Source of the DNA: Chloroflexota bacterium
Lineage (GTDB): Bacteria > Chloroflexota > Dehalococcoidia > Bin125
DNA length: 34,086 nucleotides
Assembly (NCBI GenBank): GCA_009838915.1
Contig: VXQT01000018.1
Coordinates: forward strand, 1-34,086
Direction of reading: 5' to 3'
Shown here: piece by piece, positions 1 to 7,553 of the stretch
Numbering within the stretch: the stretch's first letter is position 1
Layout of the letters: each line of letters begins with the position of its first letter
The notes under the pieces: model-generated
Seen by the model: only the letters and a program-made list of their open reading frames with translations
Told to the model about the DNA's origin: nothing
Database searches by the model: none
Position numbers and translations under genes: made by a program

Positions 1-317
1 TATGAGTCTGGCCCCATCCTCCGCTGGCAACCCCCCAGTCCCTGACCCCGCTCAGGGACCCGACACCTGTTCTCTCACGTGCTCGATCGGGGCGAGTGAC
101 TAGCTCGGCCCCGGACGCAGTTTGCGCCTCCAGCCATCGCTAATCTGTTACCCTCACGGCAATCGCTACTGCTCGATGCACGCGCGGTATTGGAATGCGC
201 GAAGGAGGACCGACAGCGGGAGATTCCCCGCAACTGCCTCGTCACGGAATGCCGAATACTTCTTGCAGGTATCGGCACGAACATGCTACTCTCAGCACGC
301 ACCAGAAAGGTTCGGAA
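1..317. other. leading non-coding stretch
   Basis: No convincing gene is visible before the start codon at 318. Short open frames exist on both strands, but they lack family resemblance and a supported start. The stretch contains one palindromic repeat at 34-62, annotated separately, and otherwise should hold the promoter of the DUF5343 gene. A TTGCAG at 263-268 followed 16 bases later by GCTACT is a weak sigma70-like candidate that I would not rely on. Confidence 0.5.
34..62. repeat. palindromic repeat, family R3, copy 1
   Basis: GTCCCTGA (38-45) pairs perfectly with TCAGGGAC (52-59) around a six-base loop. The hairpin is flanked by CCCA on the left and CCG on the right. The same flanks and near-identical arms recur at 22437-22464 with a different loop. 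Arms conserved while the loop varies is what a dispersed REP-like element would show. There is no T-run, so it is not a typical intrinsic terminator. Confidence 0.6.
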
Positions 318-1046
318 ATGACATCGAGACCAGACAACAGACGACCCTACGCGTCCGTCTCGAGCGTCCTCGCGGTGATTGACAGGGCGCGGACGATGAA
401 TCTCCCGGACTCCATCGATGTGGGGTTCATGAACGTGGCCGGGGTTGAAGGCCAGGCCGTGCCTCGTACCAGAGATACTCTGGCGTTTCTGGGGCTCATC
501 GACGAGACTGGTTCGGGGACTCCGGCCTTTGAGGACCTTGCCAACGTGCCCGACTCCGAGTTCCCTGAACGCCTTCGCACAGTGGTCGAAGTTGCCTATT
601 CGGAGGAGCTCTCCATCATCGATCCGAAAATCGACGACGCGGACAAGATCAGAGGTGTGTTTCAGAAGTACACACCCAAGTCAACGACGGGAAAGATGGT
701 ATCTCTGTTTCTTGGACTCTGTAAGGCAAGCGGTATGGAGCTCAAAGAAGCTCCGCCGACGCGATCGTTGGTTTCTTCTACCACGAAGAAGGAAGCAGGT
801 ACGCGAGCAAAGCGACCGTCGGGTCGGTCTGGTCGAGGATCTCGTGAGACCTCTTCTGACGGTCCGTCGGTTCTTGTCCACGGCATTTCCGAGGCGGACA
901 TACGCTCCTTCAAGGAGAAAGCCGATTTTGACAGCACCTGGCAGGCCCTCGGCAGCCTCATATGGCGAAGGCTGCATCAAGAGGATCCCGAACAACCAGA
1001 GCTGCCGCTCTCGTTGCCGTCTGGGATGGAGAGGAACACACAGTGA
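318..1046 (+). CDS. DUF5343-family protein
   Basis: This 242-residue protein resembles DUF5343, a family of unknown biochemical function often annotated in mobile or defence-rich regions. Residues ~10-150 show the family pattern: an opening Y.SVSSVLAVIDRAR helix, then a 'TLAFLGLID..G' segment, and a 'VFQKYTPKSTTGKMVSLFLGLC' helix like that of winged-helix proteins. Residues ~165-205 are Ser/Arg/Lys-rich and probably disordered, followed by a short C-terminal domain. I chose the ATG at 318 over an upstream in-frame ATG at 195 because AGAAAGG lies seven bases before it and similarity begins just after it. It is convergent with the DNA methyltransferase gene. The family call is from pattern recognition, and no molecular role is claimed. 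Confidence 0.7.
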   Translation: MTSRPDNRRPYASVSSVLAVIDRARTMNLPDSIDVGFMNVAGVEGQAVPRTRDTLAFLGLIDETGSGTPAFEDLANVPDSEFPERLRTVVEVAYSEELSIIDPKIDDADKIRGVFQKYTPKSTTGKMVSLFLGLCKASGMELKEAPPTRSLVSSTTKKEAGTRAKRPSGRSGRGSRETSSDGPSVLVHGISEADIRSFKEKADFDSTWQALGSLIWRRLHQEDPEQPELPLSLPSGMERNTQ

Positions 1047-1132
1047 CCGACAACGAAGGCCAGTGGAGCCATTGCGACTTTGCGCGAAGCATGGCTCCAC
1101 TGGCCGGAAGACACCGAGAGGGGAACCTCCCG

Positions 1133-1399
1133 ATGAGAGTCAAGCGTACACGTCGTGCCACGTCCCGGACGGAGCGCAAGCCGGATGGCAGTGAGATAGT
1201 CGAGCGATCTGAGGAAGAGTCCTACGAGGAACAAGACGAGCCTCGGAGATCCGTGTCTCGTGTTCTGCCACGCTTACGCGCCCCAGGCGGTTCCTCGCTC
1301 AGAAGGCTGATTGGCCGGATCTCAAGGACAGTAGGCACCCTATTGCTTGCAAACTGTGTGAAGAGTCTCTTGGGCTGGCTAACAGGCCTCGGTGGTTGA
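1133..1399 (+). CDS. small basic hypothetical protein
   Basis: This 88-residue frame begins at ATG 1133, eight bases after GAGGGG. The N-terminus is strongly basic (MRVKRTRRATSR), the middle is acidic (EERSEEE-type stretch around residues 22-37), and the last ~27 residues form a hydrophobic or amphipathic helix (RTVGTLLLANCVKSLLGWL) that could sit at a membrane. The same frame also allows a GTG start at 1043 that would overlap the upstream stop codon by GTGA and give 118 residues with translational coupling. I recognise no family. Its place directly downstream of the DUF5343 gene suggests the two are co-transcribed. It could be spurious, since the region is short and the protein has no known relatives that I can name. 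Confidence 0.45.
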   Translation: MRVKRTRRATSRTERKPDGSEIVERSEEESYEEQDEPRRSVSRVLPRLRAPGGSSLRRLIGRISRTVGTLLLANCVKSLLGWLTGLGG

Positions 1400-1423
1400 A
1401 CAGCCTCTGTGGCGGCGTGTCGC

Positions 1424-4279
1424 TCAACTGACAAATCTGGCGTCAGGCGGGCGGGCCTTGCCGCCGTGTACCGACGGCTCGGCGCACCACTTGGCGGCGA
1501 GGCGGCGGACGCCCTCGTAGACCGACTCGTCGAAATCGAGCAGGTCGCAGATCACGCGGCGGTCGAGCAGAGCGCGGTTGGGATCGGCATCGGCGAGGTA
1601 TGCCGGCTGAAGATCGCGCTCACGGAAGTCGTCGAAGATGTCCTCGGCGGTTGCCAGTTGGTCGTCGCTGAGCTCGCGAAAGTCGAGGATCGGAAGCGAC
1701 TCGGCTGTCCTGACTGTCGTTCGAGCCTTGCTGGACTGCTGCCTAGTGGAATGCCACCAATAGCTCAGCAATCCCAAGCTGGAGTTGCCCCAGACGGTCA
1801 GTGAGTAGTCGAATCGCGGATCTCTGAACCTCACGTTCGGCCAGACACTTCCGCCGATGGAAGCGCCTTCGGTGAAGGCAATCAGTAGGGCTTGAGCGCC
1901 AAAGGTGAATTCTTGATTCAAGTGTGCACGGCTCGCAGTGGACCACACCTGAGCTGCCTCAGTCTCCCTACCAACTCTTGGTTGCAGTTGTGAATCCGGC
2001 ACACACAAGATTCTCGTCTCATTCTTGTGATTGTGGTTCCAGAGCGATGGGTACGTGGCTGTCGGACTCGGTGGCAGCTTCTCGAAGGGCGCCTTGGCGC
2101 CGGCAATGTTGATGTGGTGCATCCCGCGTGTACCCAGGCTGTCGAGCCGCGCAACCGGAAGGCGAAGCGACTTGGAAGAGCCAGGGAGAGATAGCTGCGA
2201 ATGGTTTAGCGCGTATGCAGATTGAGCAACCGCATAGTCCAGGACGCGTACTGCTCCCCAGCCGTCGACGTGCCTGCCAATCGGAGTAGTGATAGATTCG
2301 CCCGACCTGTCATCTCCAACGACAATCGCCGTTCCGCCGTACGGGCCATCTTCCAGAGTGCGCACTGGCTCAGTTGCAACGATGTGTTTGGCAATGGCGT
2401 CGGCGTCGGCAAAGCTGGGCGGACGCTGATGCAACGACGTGAAGTGCACCCGCTCGCTGTGGCTGACATCTGAGTCTTTGCGTCGTCGCGCCACGACCAG
2501 GCACTCCGCCATGCCCGTGTCGGAGCTGAATGACATGTCATCGCCGTTGGCGGCAATGCTGACCACCGTCGCGTCGGTGTAGTCATTAGCCAGGAGTGTT
2601 CGCACCCCCTGCCACGACACGCCGTTGGCAATGGACAGCGGCAACACGAGGGCGAGCACACCCCCGGGCCGGAGCTTCTTGTTCGCAAGTGCGACGAAGG
2701 CCGACGCGATACCGGCGTAGCCGTGGTAGCAAGTGTCCTTGGAGTAGCGACTGAGAATGGCAGACATGTCCTTTTGCGTACCCAGCGTCGTGCCCAGTCC
2801 TCGGAAGTGCTTCACATAGTCGGACTCCCGTGCAGGTCCCTCCCAGTCTGACCCGGCGCGGGTGAACGGCGGATTCATGATCACGAGGTCAAAGCCCCCA
2901 TCGGGAATCTCGACGGCCACCTGCGCTGCCGTCATCTCACCTTCGCTGCCAGTCTGCAGCGCGGGATCGCTGGTGTTGAACAGGGTGAGCAGGTTTGAGG
3001 CCTTGAGCAGTTCGAGCGAGCCGATCTGGACGCTGCCGTCTTCCTGGCGCCCATAGGGCATGGTGTAGAGGCGCGACTGCTGGTAGCCGATGTCGGGCTG
3101 CACGCCAGCGAGCGTCGCGCCAGTGATGTGCACCGCCGAGGGCATCACGTCGCAGCCGTAGAGCACTTGCTCCATCATCGGCGCGTGCAGTTCGGCCGGG
3201 TCGCCGCCGGCGCGCTCGTGGCGGGCCGCGATCTGCTCGTAAGCGGCGGACAGCAATGCGCCGGTGCCGCAGGCGAAGTCGCCGACGCGGAGCCTGGGGA
3301 CCGCTTCGGGATCCGACCAATCGACGCCCTCCAGCTTGGCGACCGCCAGCCGCGCCAACAGGGCCGCCGACGCGGGCCGCGTGTAGAAACTCGCGAGGTA
3401 CTTGCGGTCGGAGATCAGGCGCTGGAAGATGCGGCCCGTCAGGTCGCGAGCGTTGTCGACGCCCGCGGCGTCGACCTCCTGCGCAGTGTCGCGCAGGACA
3501 TCGAGGATCTGCTTGGCGGCTCCGGCCGGGAGTTGGCGCAGCAGATCGCGGGCGATGGCGAAGATGGGAAAGTAGTTGATCTTGAGGATTGCGTCCCAGG
3601 CGGTCAGGGTCTTGAACTGGGGATTGGAGACATCGGGGCCGCAGACTTGCAGCAGCGGGTTGATGCCCTCGTGCATCCCGGTGATTCGCTCGTGGAAGAT
3701 CAACGCGTTGGCGATGATTGCGCAGGCCATGCGCCGCGTCTGCGGCACGTTGCGCATGCCCAACATGTCGGCCACCGAGCGAACCACATGCCGCTGCGTC
3801 TCGGCCATGTCGTCGAGAACGACTGCGGCTCGTTCGATTCCTGTCTGTAGCGAATCGGCTGCCTGGTCAACGGCCTTCTGAGGGACCGAGACGAGGCGAG
3901 TCAGATCAGCGAGGTCGTCGAGCCTACCTTCGAGCCACCCAGACACCGGAAAGCGCAGATGGTTGTCGTCTTTGTCGCGTTCGTCGTAGAGAACGCAATA
4001 GGAGAACGTCGCACCTCGCAGCGCTGATTCGAGGTCGTCGGCTGTCTTGAGCTCAGGCGGATAGCGCAGCGCGATGGCGGCTTCGACGGGTCGCGGTTGA
4101 TCGACGATTCTCTTGCCCAGCCGGCCCATAGCGTCGGCTTCGCCGGTGTTCGGCAGGAACTCGGCCTCGACTGCGACGGGCGAGCGTCCGGCGGCGGTGA
4201 TCAGGTTGTCGATCTGGGCGCCGTGCTGTCCGACGATCAGGCCGGTGTGCTCGGAGCGCACGAGGCAGGTCCGCATCAT
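1424..4279 (-). CDS. N6-adenine DNA methyltransferase, type IIG-like, with nuclease-like N-terminus
   Basis: This 951-residue protein carries the gamma-class N6-adenine methyltransferase motifs in order: motif X 'FYTRPA' at ~298-303, motif I 'DFACGTGALL' at ~334-343 (S-adenosylmethionine binding), and motif IV 'NPPF' at ~469-472 (catalysis). The C-terminal ~350 residues lack these motifs and probably form the target-recognition part. Near the N-terminus, D24 and E38-x-E40 within 'QIDNLI...VAVEAEF' resemble a PD-(D/E)xK nuclease core with Glu in place of Lys. If this is right, it is a single-chain restriction-modification enzyme. The start is uncertain. ATG 4279 has only a weak ribosome-binding site, and the reading frame continues upstream for 15 plausible codons to an in-frame TAG at 4325-4327. 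No helicase or partner subunit is adjacent. Confidence 0.8.
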   Translation of the reverse strand: MMRTCLVRSEHTGLIVGQHGAQIDNLITAAGRSPVAVEAEFLPNTGEADAMGRLGKRIVDQPRPVEAAIALRYPPELKTADDLESALRGATFSYCVLYDERDKDDNHLRFPVSGWLEGRLDDLADLTRLVSVPQKAVDQAADSLQTGIERAAVVLDDMAETQRHVVRSVADMLGMRNVPQTRRMACAIIANALIFHERITGMHEGINPLLQVCGPDVSNPQFKTLTAWDAILKINYFPIFAIARDLLRQLPAGAAKQILDVLRDTAQEVDAAGVDNARDLTGRIFQRLISDRKYLASFYTRPASAALLARLAVAKLEGVDWSDPEAVPRLRVGDFACGTGALLSAAYEQIAARHERAGGDPAELHAPMMEQVLYGCDVMPSAVHITGATLAGVQPDIGYQQSRLYTMPYGRQEDGSVQIGSLELLKASNLLTLFNTSDPALQTGSEGEMTAAQVAVEIPDGGFDLVIMNPPFTRAGSDWEGPARESDYVKHFRGLGTTLGTQKDMSAILSRYSKDTCYHGYAGIASAFVALANKKLRPGGVLALVLPLSIANGVSWQGVRTLLANDYTDATVVSIAANGDDMSFSSDTGMAECLVVARRRKDSDVSHSERVHFTSLHQRPPSFADADAIAKHIVATEPVRTLEDGPYGGTAIVVGDDRSGESITTPIGRHVDGWGAVRVLDYAVAQSAYALNHSQLSLPGSSKSLRLPVARLDSLGTRGMHHINIAGAKAPFEKLPPSPTATYPSLWNHNHKNETRILCVPDSQLQPRVGRETEAAQVWSTASRAHLNQEFTFGAQALLIAFTEGASIGGSVWPNVRFRDPRFDYSLTVWGNSSLGLLSYWWHSTRQQSSKARTTVRTAESLPILDFRELSDDQLATAEDIFDDFRERDLQPAYLADADPNRALLDRRVICDLLDFDESVYEGVRRLAAKWCAEPSVHGGKARPPDARFVS

Positions 4280-4362
4280 GCCCTGGAGAAGTTTGCCAAG
4301 TTCGACGTTGACTGTGGGTTCGGTCTAATTGGGCATGATTGGAGTGTCGCACAGGTGGGGGA

Positions 4363-4396
4363 CCCTCACCCTAGCCCTCTCCCAAAGGGAGAGGGG
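4363..4396. repeat. palindromic repeat, family R1, single unit
   Basis: CCCTCTCCC (4375-4383) and GGGAGAGGG (4387-4395) form a perfect 9-bp stem with an AAA loop, preceded by CCCTCACCCTAG. The first 21 bases are identical to 8275-8295. It lies between the divergent methyltransferase and small-protein genes. No T-run follows, so I treat it as a dispersed repeat and not a terminator. Confidence 0.65.
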
Positions 4397-4472
4397 ACTG
4401 AAGAGACAGCCCGCGTCGTCCACCGAACGCATGTCCTGATACCATCGATCCCACACCGAGAGGAGAACCGGC

Positions 4473-4694
4473 GTGGGCATCGACCTCAACTTCCGATCCG
4501 CCGTGCAGCGGCTGGCCGAGTTGGCCGGGGACGGGTTCCCGCCTCATATCCAGGTCGACGCCGCTTGCAAGCTCGTCTCCATCCTCTCGCCGCTCAACCG
4601 CAACATCGACGCCGTCATGCGCGCCCTCCGACCCAACGGCGCCGAGACCGCAGACGAAGACGAACCCGCAGACCCCGACGACGACCCGCTCTAA
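4473..4694 (+). CDS. small acidic hypothetical protein
   Basis: This 73-residue protein starts at GTG 4473, six bases after a strong AGGAGA ribosome-binding site, which is the main reason to accept it. Residues ~8-50 look like a compact helical domain (AVQRLAELAGDGFPPHIQVDA...), and the last ~20 residues are an acidic tail rich in Asp, Glu and Pro (ADEDEPADPDDDPL). I recognise no family. It is flanked by R1 and R2 repeats on both sides, so it appears to be transcribed alone. A T-run (4719-4725) follows 25 bases after the stop codon, without a clear stem before it. Confidence 0.6.
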   Translation: MGIDLNFRSAVQRLAELAGDGFPPHIQVDAACKLVSILSPLNRNIDAVMRALRPNGAETADEDEPADPDDDPL

Positions 4695-4741
4695 TCCGCA
4701 ACCCGGTCCCGCCACGTGTTTTTTTCTGGGACGGGGGAGCG

Positions 4742-4789
4742 CCCCCCTCTGCCTTCGGCATCTCCCCCCGCAAAGCGGGGGGAGAGGGG
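4742..4789. repeat. palindromic repeat, family R2, copy 1
   Basis: A small TGCC-TTC-GGCA hairpin (4750-4760) is followed by an 11-bp perfect stem, TCTCCCCCCGC (4761-4771) with GCGGGGGGAGA (4775-4785), around AAA. Outer CCCC/GGGG bases can pair as well. The same composite recurs at 9331-9378 and, inverted, at 22376-22423. It lies in the intergenic space before the esterase gene. Confidence 0.7.
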
Positions 4790-4868
4790 ACAGGGTGCGT
4801 GGCAGGCAGGCGGTCGACGGGCGCTAGTCTGCGGTTGGCTGAACGCGACACGACGAGGAGCCGATCCG

Positions 4869-5843
4869 ATGACTACTCCCGCTCTCGACATTGAGGCGCA
4901 CATGGACGCCGAGCACCTTGCGGTGCTGCAGGCGTTGCCGTTCCGACTGGACCTGTCCGACATCCCCGCCACGCGCACCGTGATGGAGGGCCTGCGCGAG
5001 ATGTTGGCGGCGGCGCCTCTGCCCGACAACGTGTCGGTCGAGGATCACATGGCGCCCGGTCCGGATGGCGCGCCCAACGTGATGGTCCGCACCTATCGAC
5101 CCGCCTCATTGCCGACCAATGCCCCGGCGCTCTACTACATCCACGGCGGCGGGATGGTGCTGGGCGACGTGGCGGGCAGCGACCCGTACTGCGCCAACGT
5201 GGCCGATCAACTGAACGTGATGGTGGCGTCGGTCGAGTATCGGCTCGCGCCCGAGCACCCGTTCCCGGCGCCGATCGAGGACTGCTACGCCGGCCTGCGC
5301 TGGTTCGCGTCCTCGGCCGACGAGTTCGGCATCGACCGCAGCCGGATCGCGATCGGCGGCGGCAGCGCCGGCGGCGGGCTGGCGGCCGGTCTGGCGCTGG
5401 TCGCCCGCGACCGCGGCGAAGTCGAGGTCTGCTTCCAGTTGCTCGTCTTCCCGATGCTGGACGACCGCAACGTCACCCGCAGCAGCCAGGCGATCGTCGA
5501 CGATCGGGTCTGGAACCGAGCCGCCAATCTCGCCGGCTGGGATGCCTATCTCTCGGGCAATGCCGGCGGCGACGACGTCTCGCCCTACGCCGCGCCCTCG
5601 CGAGCCACCGACCTCGCCGGACTGCCGCCCGCATACATCAACGTGGGCACGCTCGATCTGTTCGTCGACGAGGACATCGCCTACGCGCAGGCGCTGTTGG
5701 CGGCCGATGTGCCGGTTGAGTTGCGCGTCTACCCGGGCGCATTTCACGGCTCGAACCTGATGGCGCCGGACACCGAGATCTCGAAGCGCTGGAACAGCGA
5801 CGAACTGGCGGCGCTCGACCGCGCCCTCAACGGTCCGCGCTAA
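4869..5843 (+). CDS. alpha/beta hydrolase, hormone-sensitive-lipase (HSL) type esterase
   Basis: This 324-residue protein is a typical alpha/beta-hydrolase fold-3 (HSL family, bacterial family IV) esterase hydrolysing short acyl esters in the cytoplasm. The HGGG oxyanion motif is at residues 92-95, the nucleophile elbow G-G-S-A-G places Ser166, Asp263 sits in 'GTLDLFVDE', and His293 sits in 'GAFHGS'. The 'YRLAPEHPFPAPIEDCYAGL' stretch at ~124-143 is also diagnostic. The ATG at 4869 follows GAGGAG by eight bases and gives the usual family length, so longer upstream in-frame starts, which would run through the R2 repeat, are rejected. Its stop codon overlaps the convergent SET-domain gene by four bases. 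The natural substrate is unknown. Confidence 0.92.
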   Translation: MTTPALDIEAHMDAEHLAVLQALPFRLDLSDIPATRTVMEGLREMLAAAPLPDNVSVEDHMAPGPDGAPNVMVRTYRPASLPTNAPALYYIHGGGMVLGDVAGSDPYCANVADQLNVMVASVEYRLAPEHPFPAPIEDCYAGLRWFASSADEFGIDRSRIAIGGGSAGGGLAAGLALVARDRGEVEVCFQLLVFPMLDDRNVTRSSQAIVDDRVWNRAANLAGWDAYLSGNAGGDDVSPYAAPSRATDLAGLPPAYINVGTLDLFVDEDIAYAQALLAADVPVELRVYPGAFHGSNLMAPDTEISKRWNSDELAALDRALNGPR

Positions 5844-6349
5844 CCCGTTCGCTCGGCGTCGATGCGGCGCTGGATGAACCAGGAGAAGTACCCGTCGTAG
5901 CGGGACTGGATCTCCGGGTCCTGCCAGTCGAAGCCGGTGATCAGCTTGCGGCACAGCTCGGCGCCGCAGTCGCATGTCATCTCGTACGGCTCGTCGTCGG
6001 TCATCGCGTAGTCGATGCTCAGTTCCTCGCCCGCCGCGATCTCGCGCATGGCGACAAAGACGATCTGTCCCTGCAGGCCGAGATTGGGCTCGCAGGAGTG
6101 ATTGAGATGCATCATCCCGCCCTCGCGCTCGGCGCGCGTGGTCGGTCCGATGAACAGCTCCTCGGTGATCTGAATCTCCGACGGTCCCAGTTCCAGCGAG
6201 ACGGCGTCGCGCTGCGCTTCGCTCAGCACGTAGCCGCCTTTGACGATCACGATCTCGTCGCGCGCAATCAACTCGCGGGCAAACAGGCCGCGACCATGAA
6301 TGCCGCTCGCGCGCTTCTCAATCTTGGGCGAGAACCAGGTCAGGTCCAT
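5840..6349 (-). CDS. SET domain-containing protein
   Basis: This 169-residue protein consists almost entirely of a SET domain, a lysine methyltransferase fold using S-adenosylmethionine. Visible motifs are 'GRGLFA' at 19-24, 'NHSCEPN' at 83-89 (the pseudoknot motif), 'GEELSIDY' at 107-114 with the conserved Tyr, and a post-SET-like 'CDCGAELC' at 126-133, whose cysteines could bind zinc. Stand-alone bacterial SET proteins are fairly common, and their targets are mostly unknown. The start is supported by AGAGGG five bases before ATG 6349. It ends four bases inside the convergent esterase gene and lies 19 bases downstream of the MDR gene, so it may share that transcript. Confidence 0.9.
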   Translation of the reverse strand: MDLTWFSPKIEKRASGIHGRGLFARELIARDEIVIVKGGYVLSEAQRDAVSLELGPSEIQITEELFIGPTTRAEREGGMMHLNHSCEPNLGLQGQIVFVAMREIAAGEELSIDYAMTDDEPYEMTCDCGAELCRKLITGFDWQDPEIQSRYDGYFSWFIQRRIDAERTG

Positions 6350-6368
6350 GCGGCCCTCTGCAACGCGA

Positions 6369-7496
6369 TTAGCCGCCGTTCTTGTGCGGATTGATCAGGT
6401 ACTTCTCGCCGGTCGCGCGCTTGTTGTAAACCGCGATGTGTTCGAGGTCGAGCGCCTCGGCCAGCGAGATCTCCATCACGTAGTCGCTGGCGAAGGTAGT
6501 CGTGACTTCGTCGGCCACGCGCTGGCGCAAACGCTCGGCCGCCTCCGGCCCGACCTGTTCGAGGAACGGCGTCAGCAGCCAGCCGCCGAGTCCCCAGGCC
6601 ATGCCGTAGTTGCGGTGCAGCACCGTCGGCGTCGTGTCGAGGCCGCCGTAGATGTAGACCTGCTTGTGCACGCTGGAGCCGTAGCGGTTGAATCCAGGGC
6701 TGTTCACCCGCGCTGCGGCCTCCATGCAGGTCAGGAGCTGACTGGCGAGCGGACCGCCGCCGGTCGCGTCGAACGCGAGCGTCGCGCCGGTCTCGATCAG
6801 CGCCTCGGTCAGGTCGTCGGTGAAGCTGTCGGAGCTGGTGTCGCAGACGTGAGTCGCGCCCAGCCCCTTGAGCAGGTCGATGTGCTCGGGCCTCCGAACC
6901 ACGTTGACCAGCGGGATGCCCTCGTCGGTGCAGACCTTCTGCAGCATCTGACCCAGGTTCGACGCGGCGGCCGTGTGCACCATCGCCGTGTGACCCTCCA
7001 GCCGCATCGTTTCGACCATGCCCAGCACGGTCAGCGGATTGACGAAGCAGGACGCGCCCTCGCGCGGCGTCGTGCCTTCGTGCAGGACCAGGCACTGGTT
7101 CACGTGGACGACGCGGTACTGCGAGTACATCTCGCGGGTGATCACGGCGACCGTCTTGCCCATCAGTGCCTGGGCCGCGTCGCTCGACCCGGCCTCGACC
7201 ACGACGCCCGCGCCCTCGTTGCCGACCGGCATCGGTTCGTCGAAGCGCTCCGCCTGCATCGAAAGCAGGTGGGCAGGCACCGGCGCAGTCACGACCGGAG
7301 CCTCCGCAGTGCCCGACGCGACCGCCTGACTCATGTCGGCCGTACCCAGCAAGAGGCCGAGATCGGACGGGTTGATCGGCGACGCTTCGACCCGGATCAC
7401 CACCTCGTCCGGGCCGGGCGCAGGAGTCTCCACCTCGGCGAGCTCAAGCCGGAGCTCCCCGCCGCTCGTGATCGTCGATTGAATCTGCTTGGGCAT
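6369..7496 (-). CDS. MDR-superfamily NAD(P)H oxidoreductase (quinone oxidoreductase-like)
   Basis: This 375-residue protein belongs to the medium-chain dehydrogenase/reductase superfamily. The N-terminal GroES-like domain has 'PGPDEVVIRVEASPINPSD' and 'GNEGAGVVVEAG'. The middle part is a Rossmann domain ('VHTAAASNLGQML', 'GATHVCDTSS', 'LAFDATGG') for NAD(P)H binding. The catalytic-zinc Cys and His ligands of alcohol dehydrogenases are not evident, which points to the quinone oxidoreductase/enoyl reductase branch. No pathway partner is obvious. The SET-domain gene follows on the same strand. A trans-2-enoyl reductase role is possible but not shown by the sequence. Confidence 0.88.
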   Translation of the reverse strand: MPKQIQSTITSGGELRLELAEVETPAPGPDEVVIRVEASPINPSDLGLLLGTADMSQAVASGTAEAPVVTAPVPAHLLSMQAERFDEPMPVGNEGAGVVVEAGSSDAAQALMGKTVAVITREMYSQYRVVHVNQCLVLHEGTTPREGASCFVNPLTVLGMVETMRLEGHTAMVHTAAASNLGQMLQKVCTDEGIPLVNVVRRPEHIDLLKGLGATHVCDTSSDSFTDDLTEALIETGATLAFDATGGGPLASQLLTCMEAAARVNSPGFNRYGSSVHKQVYIYGGLDTTPTVLHRNYGMAWGLGGWLLTPFLEQVGPEAAERLRQRVADEVTTTFASDYVMEISLAEALDLEHIAVYNKRATGEKYLINPHKNGG

Positions 7497-7553
7497 GGCT
7501 GGTCCTGAACTGGTCCTGTAGTCGTGTCCTGTGTCACTGAGTCAGAGGCCAGC

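Noticed and set aside
4375-4395. Hairpin considered as an intrinsic terminator
   Set aside because: The stem is strong but no T-run follows on either strand, and the same sequence recurs at 8275, so it is better called a repeat.
4719-4725. Run of T after the small acidic protein gene, considered as a terminator
   Set aside because: No stable stem immediately precedes it. It may still contribute to termination, but the evidence is too thin.
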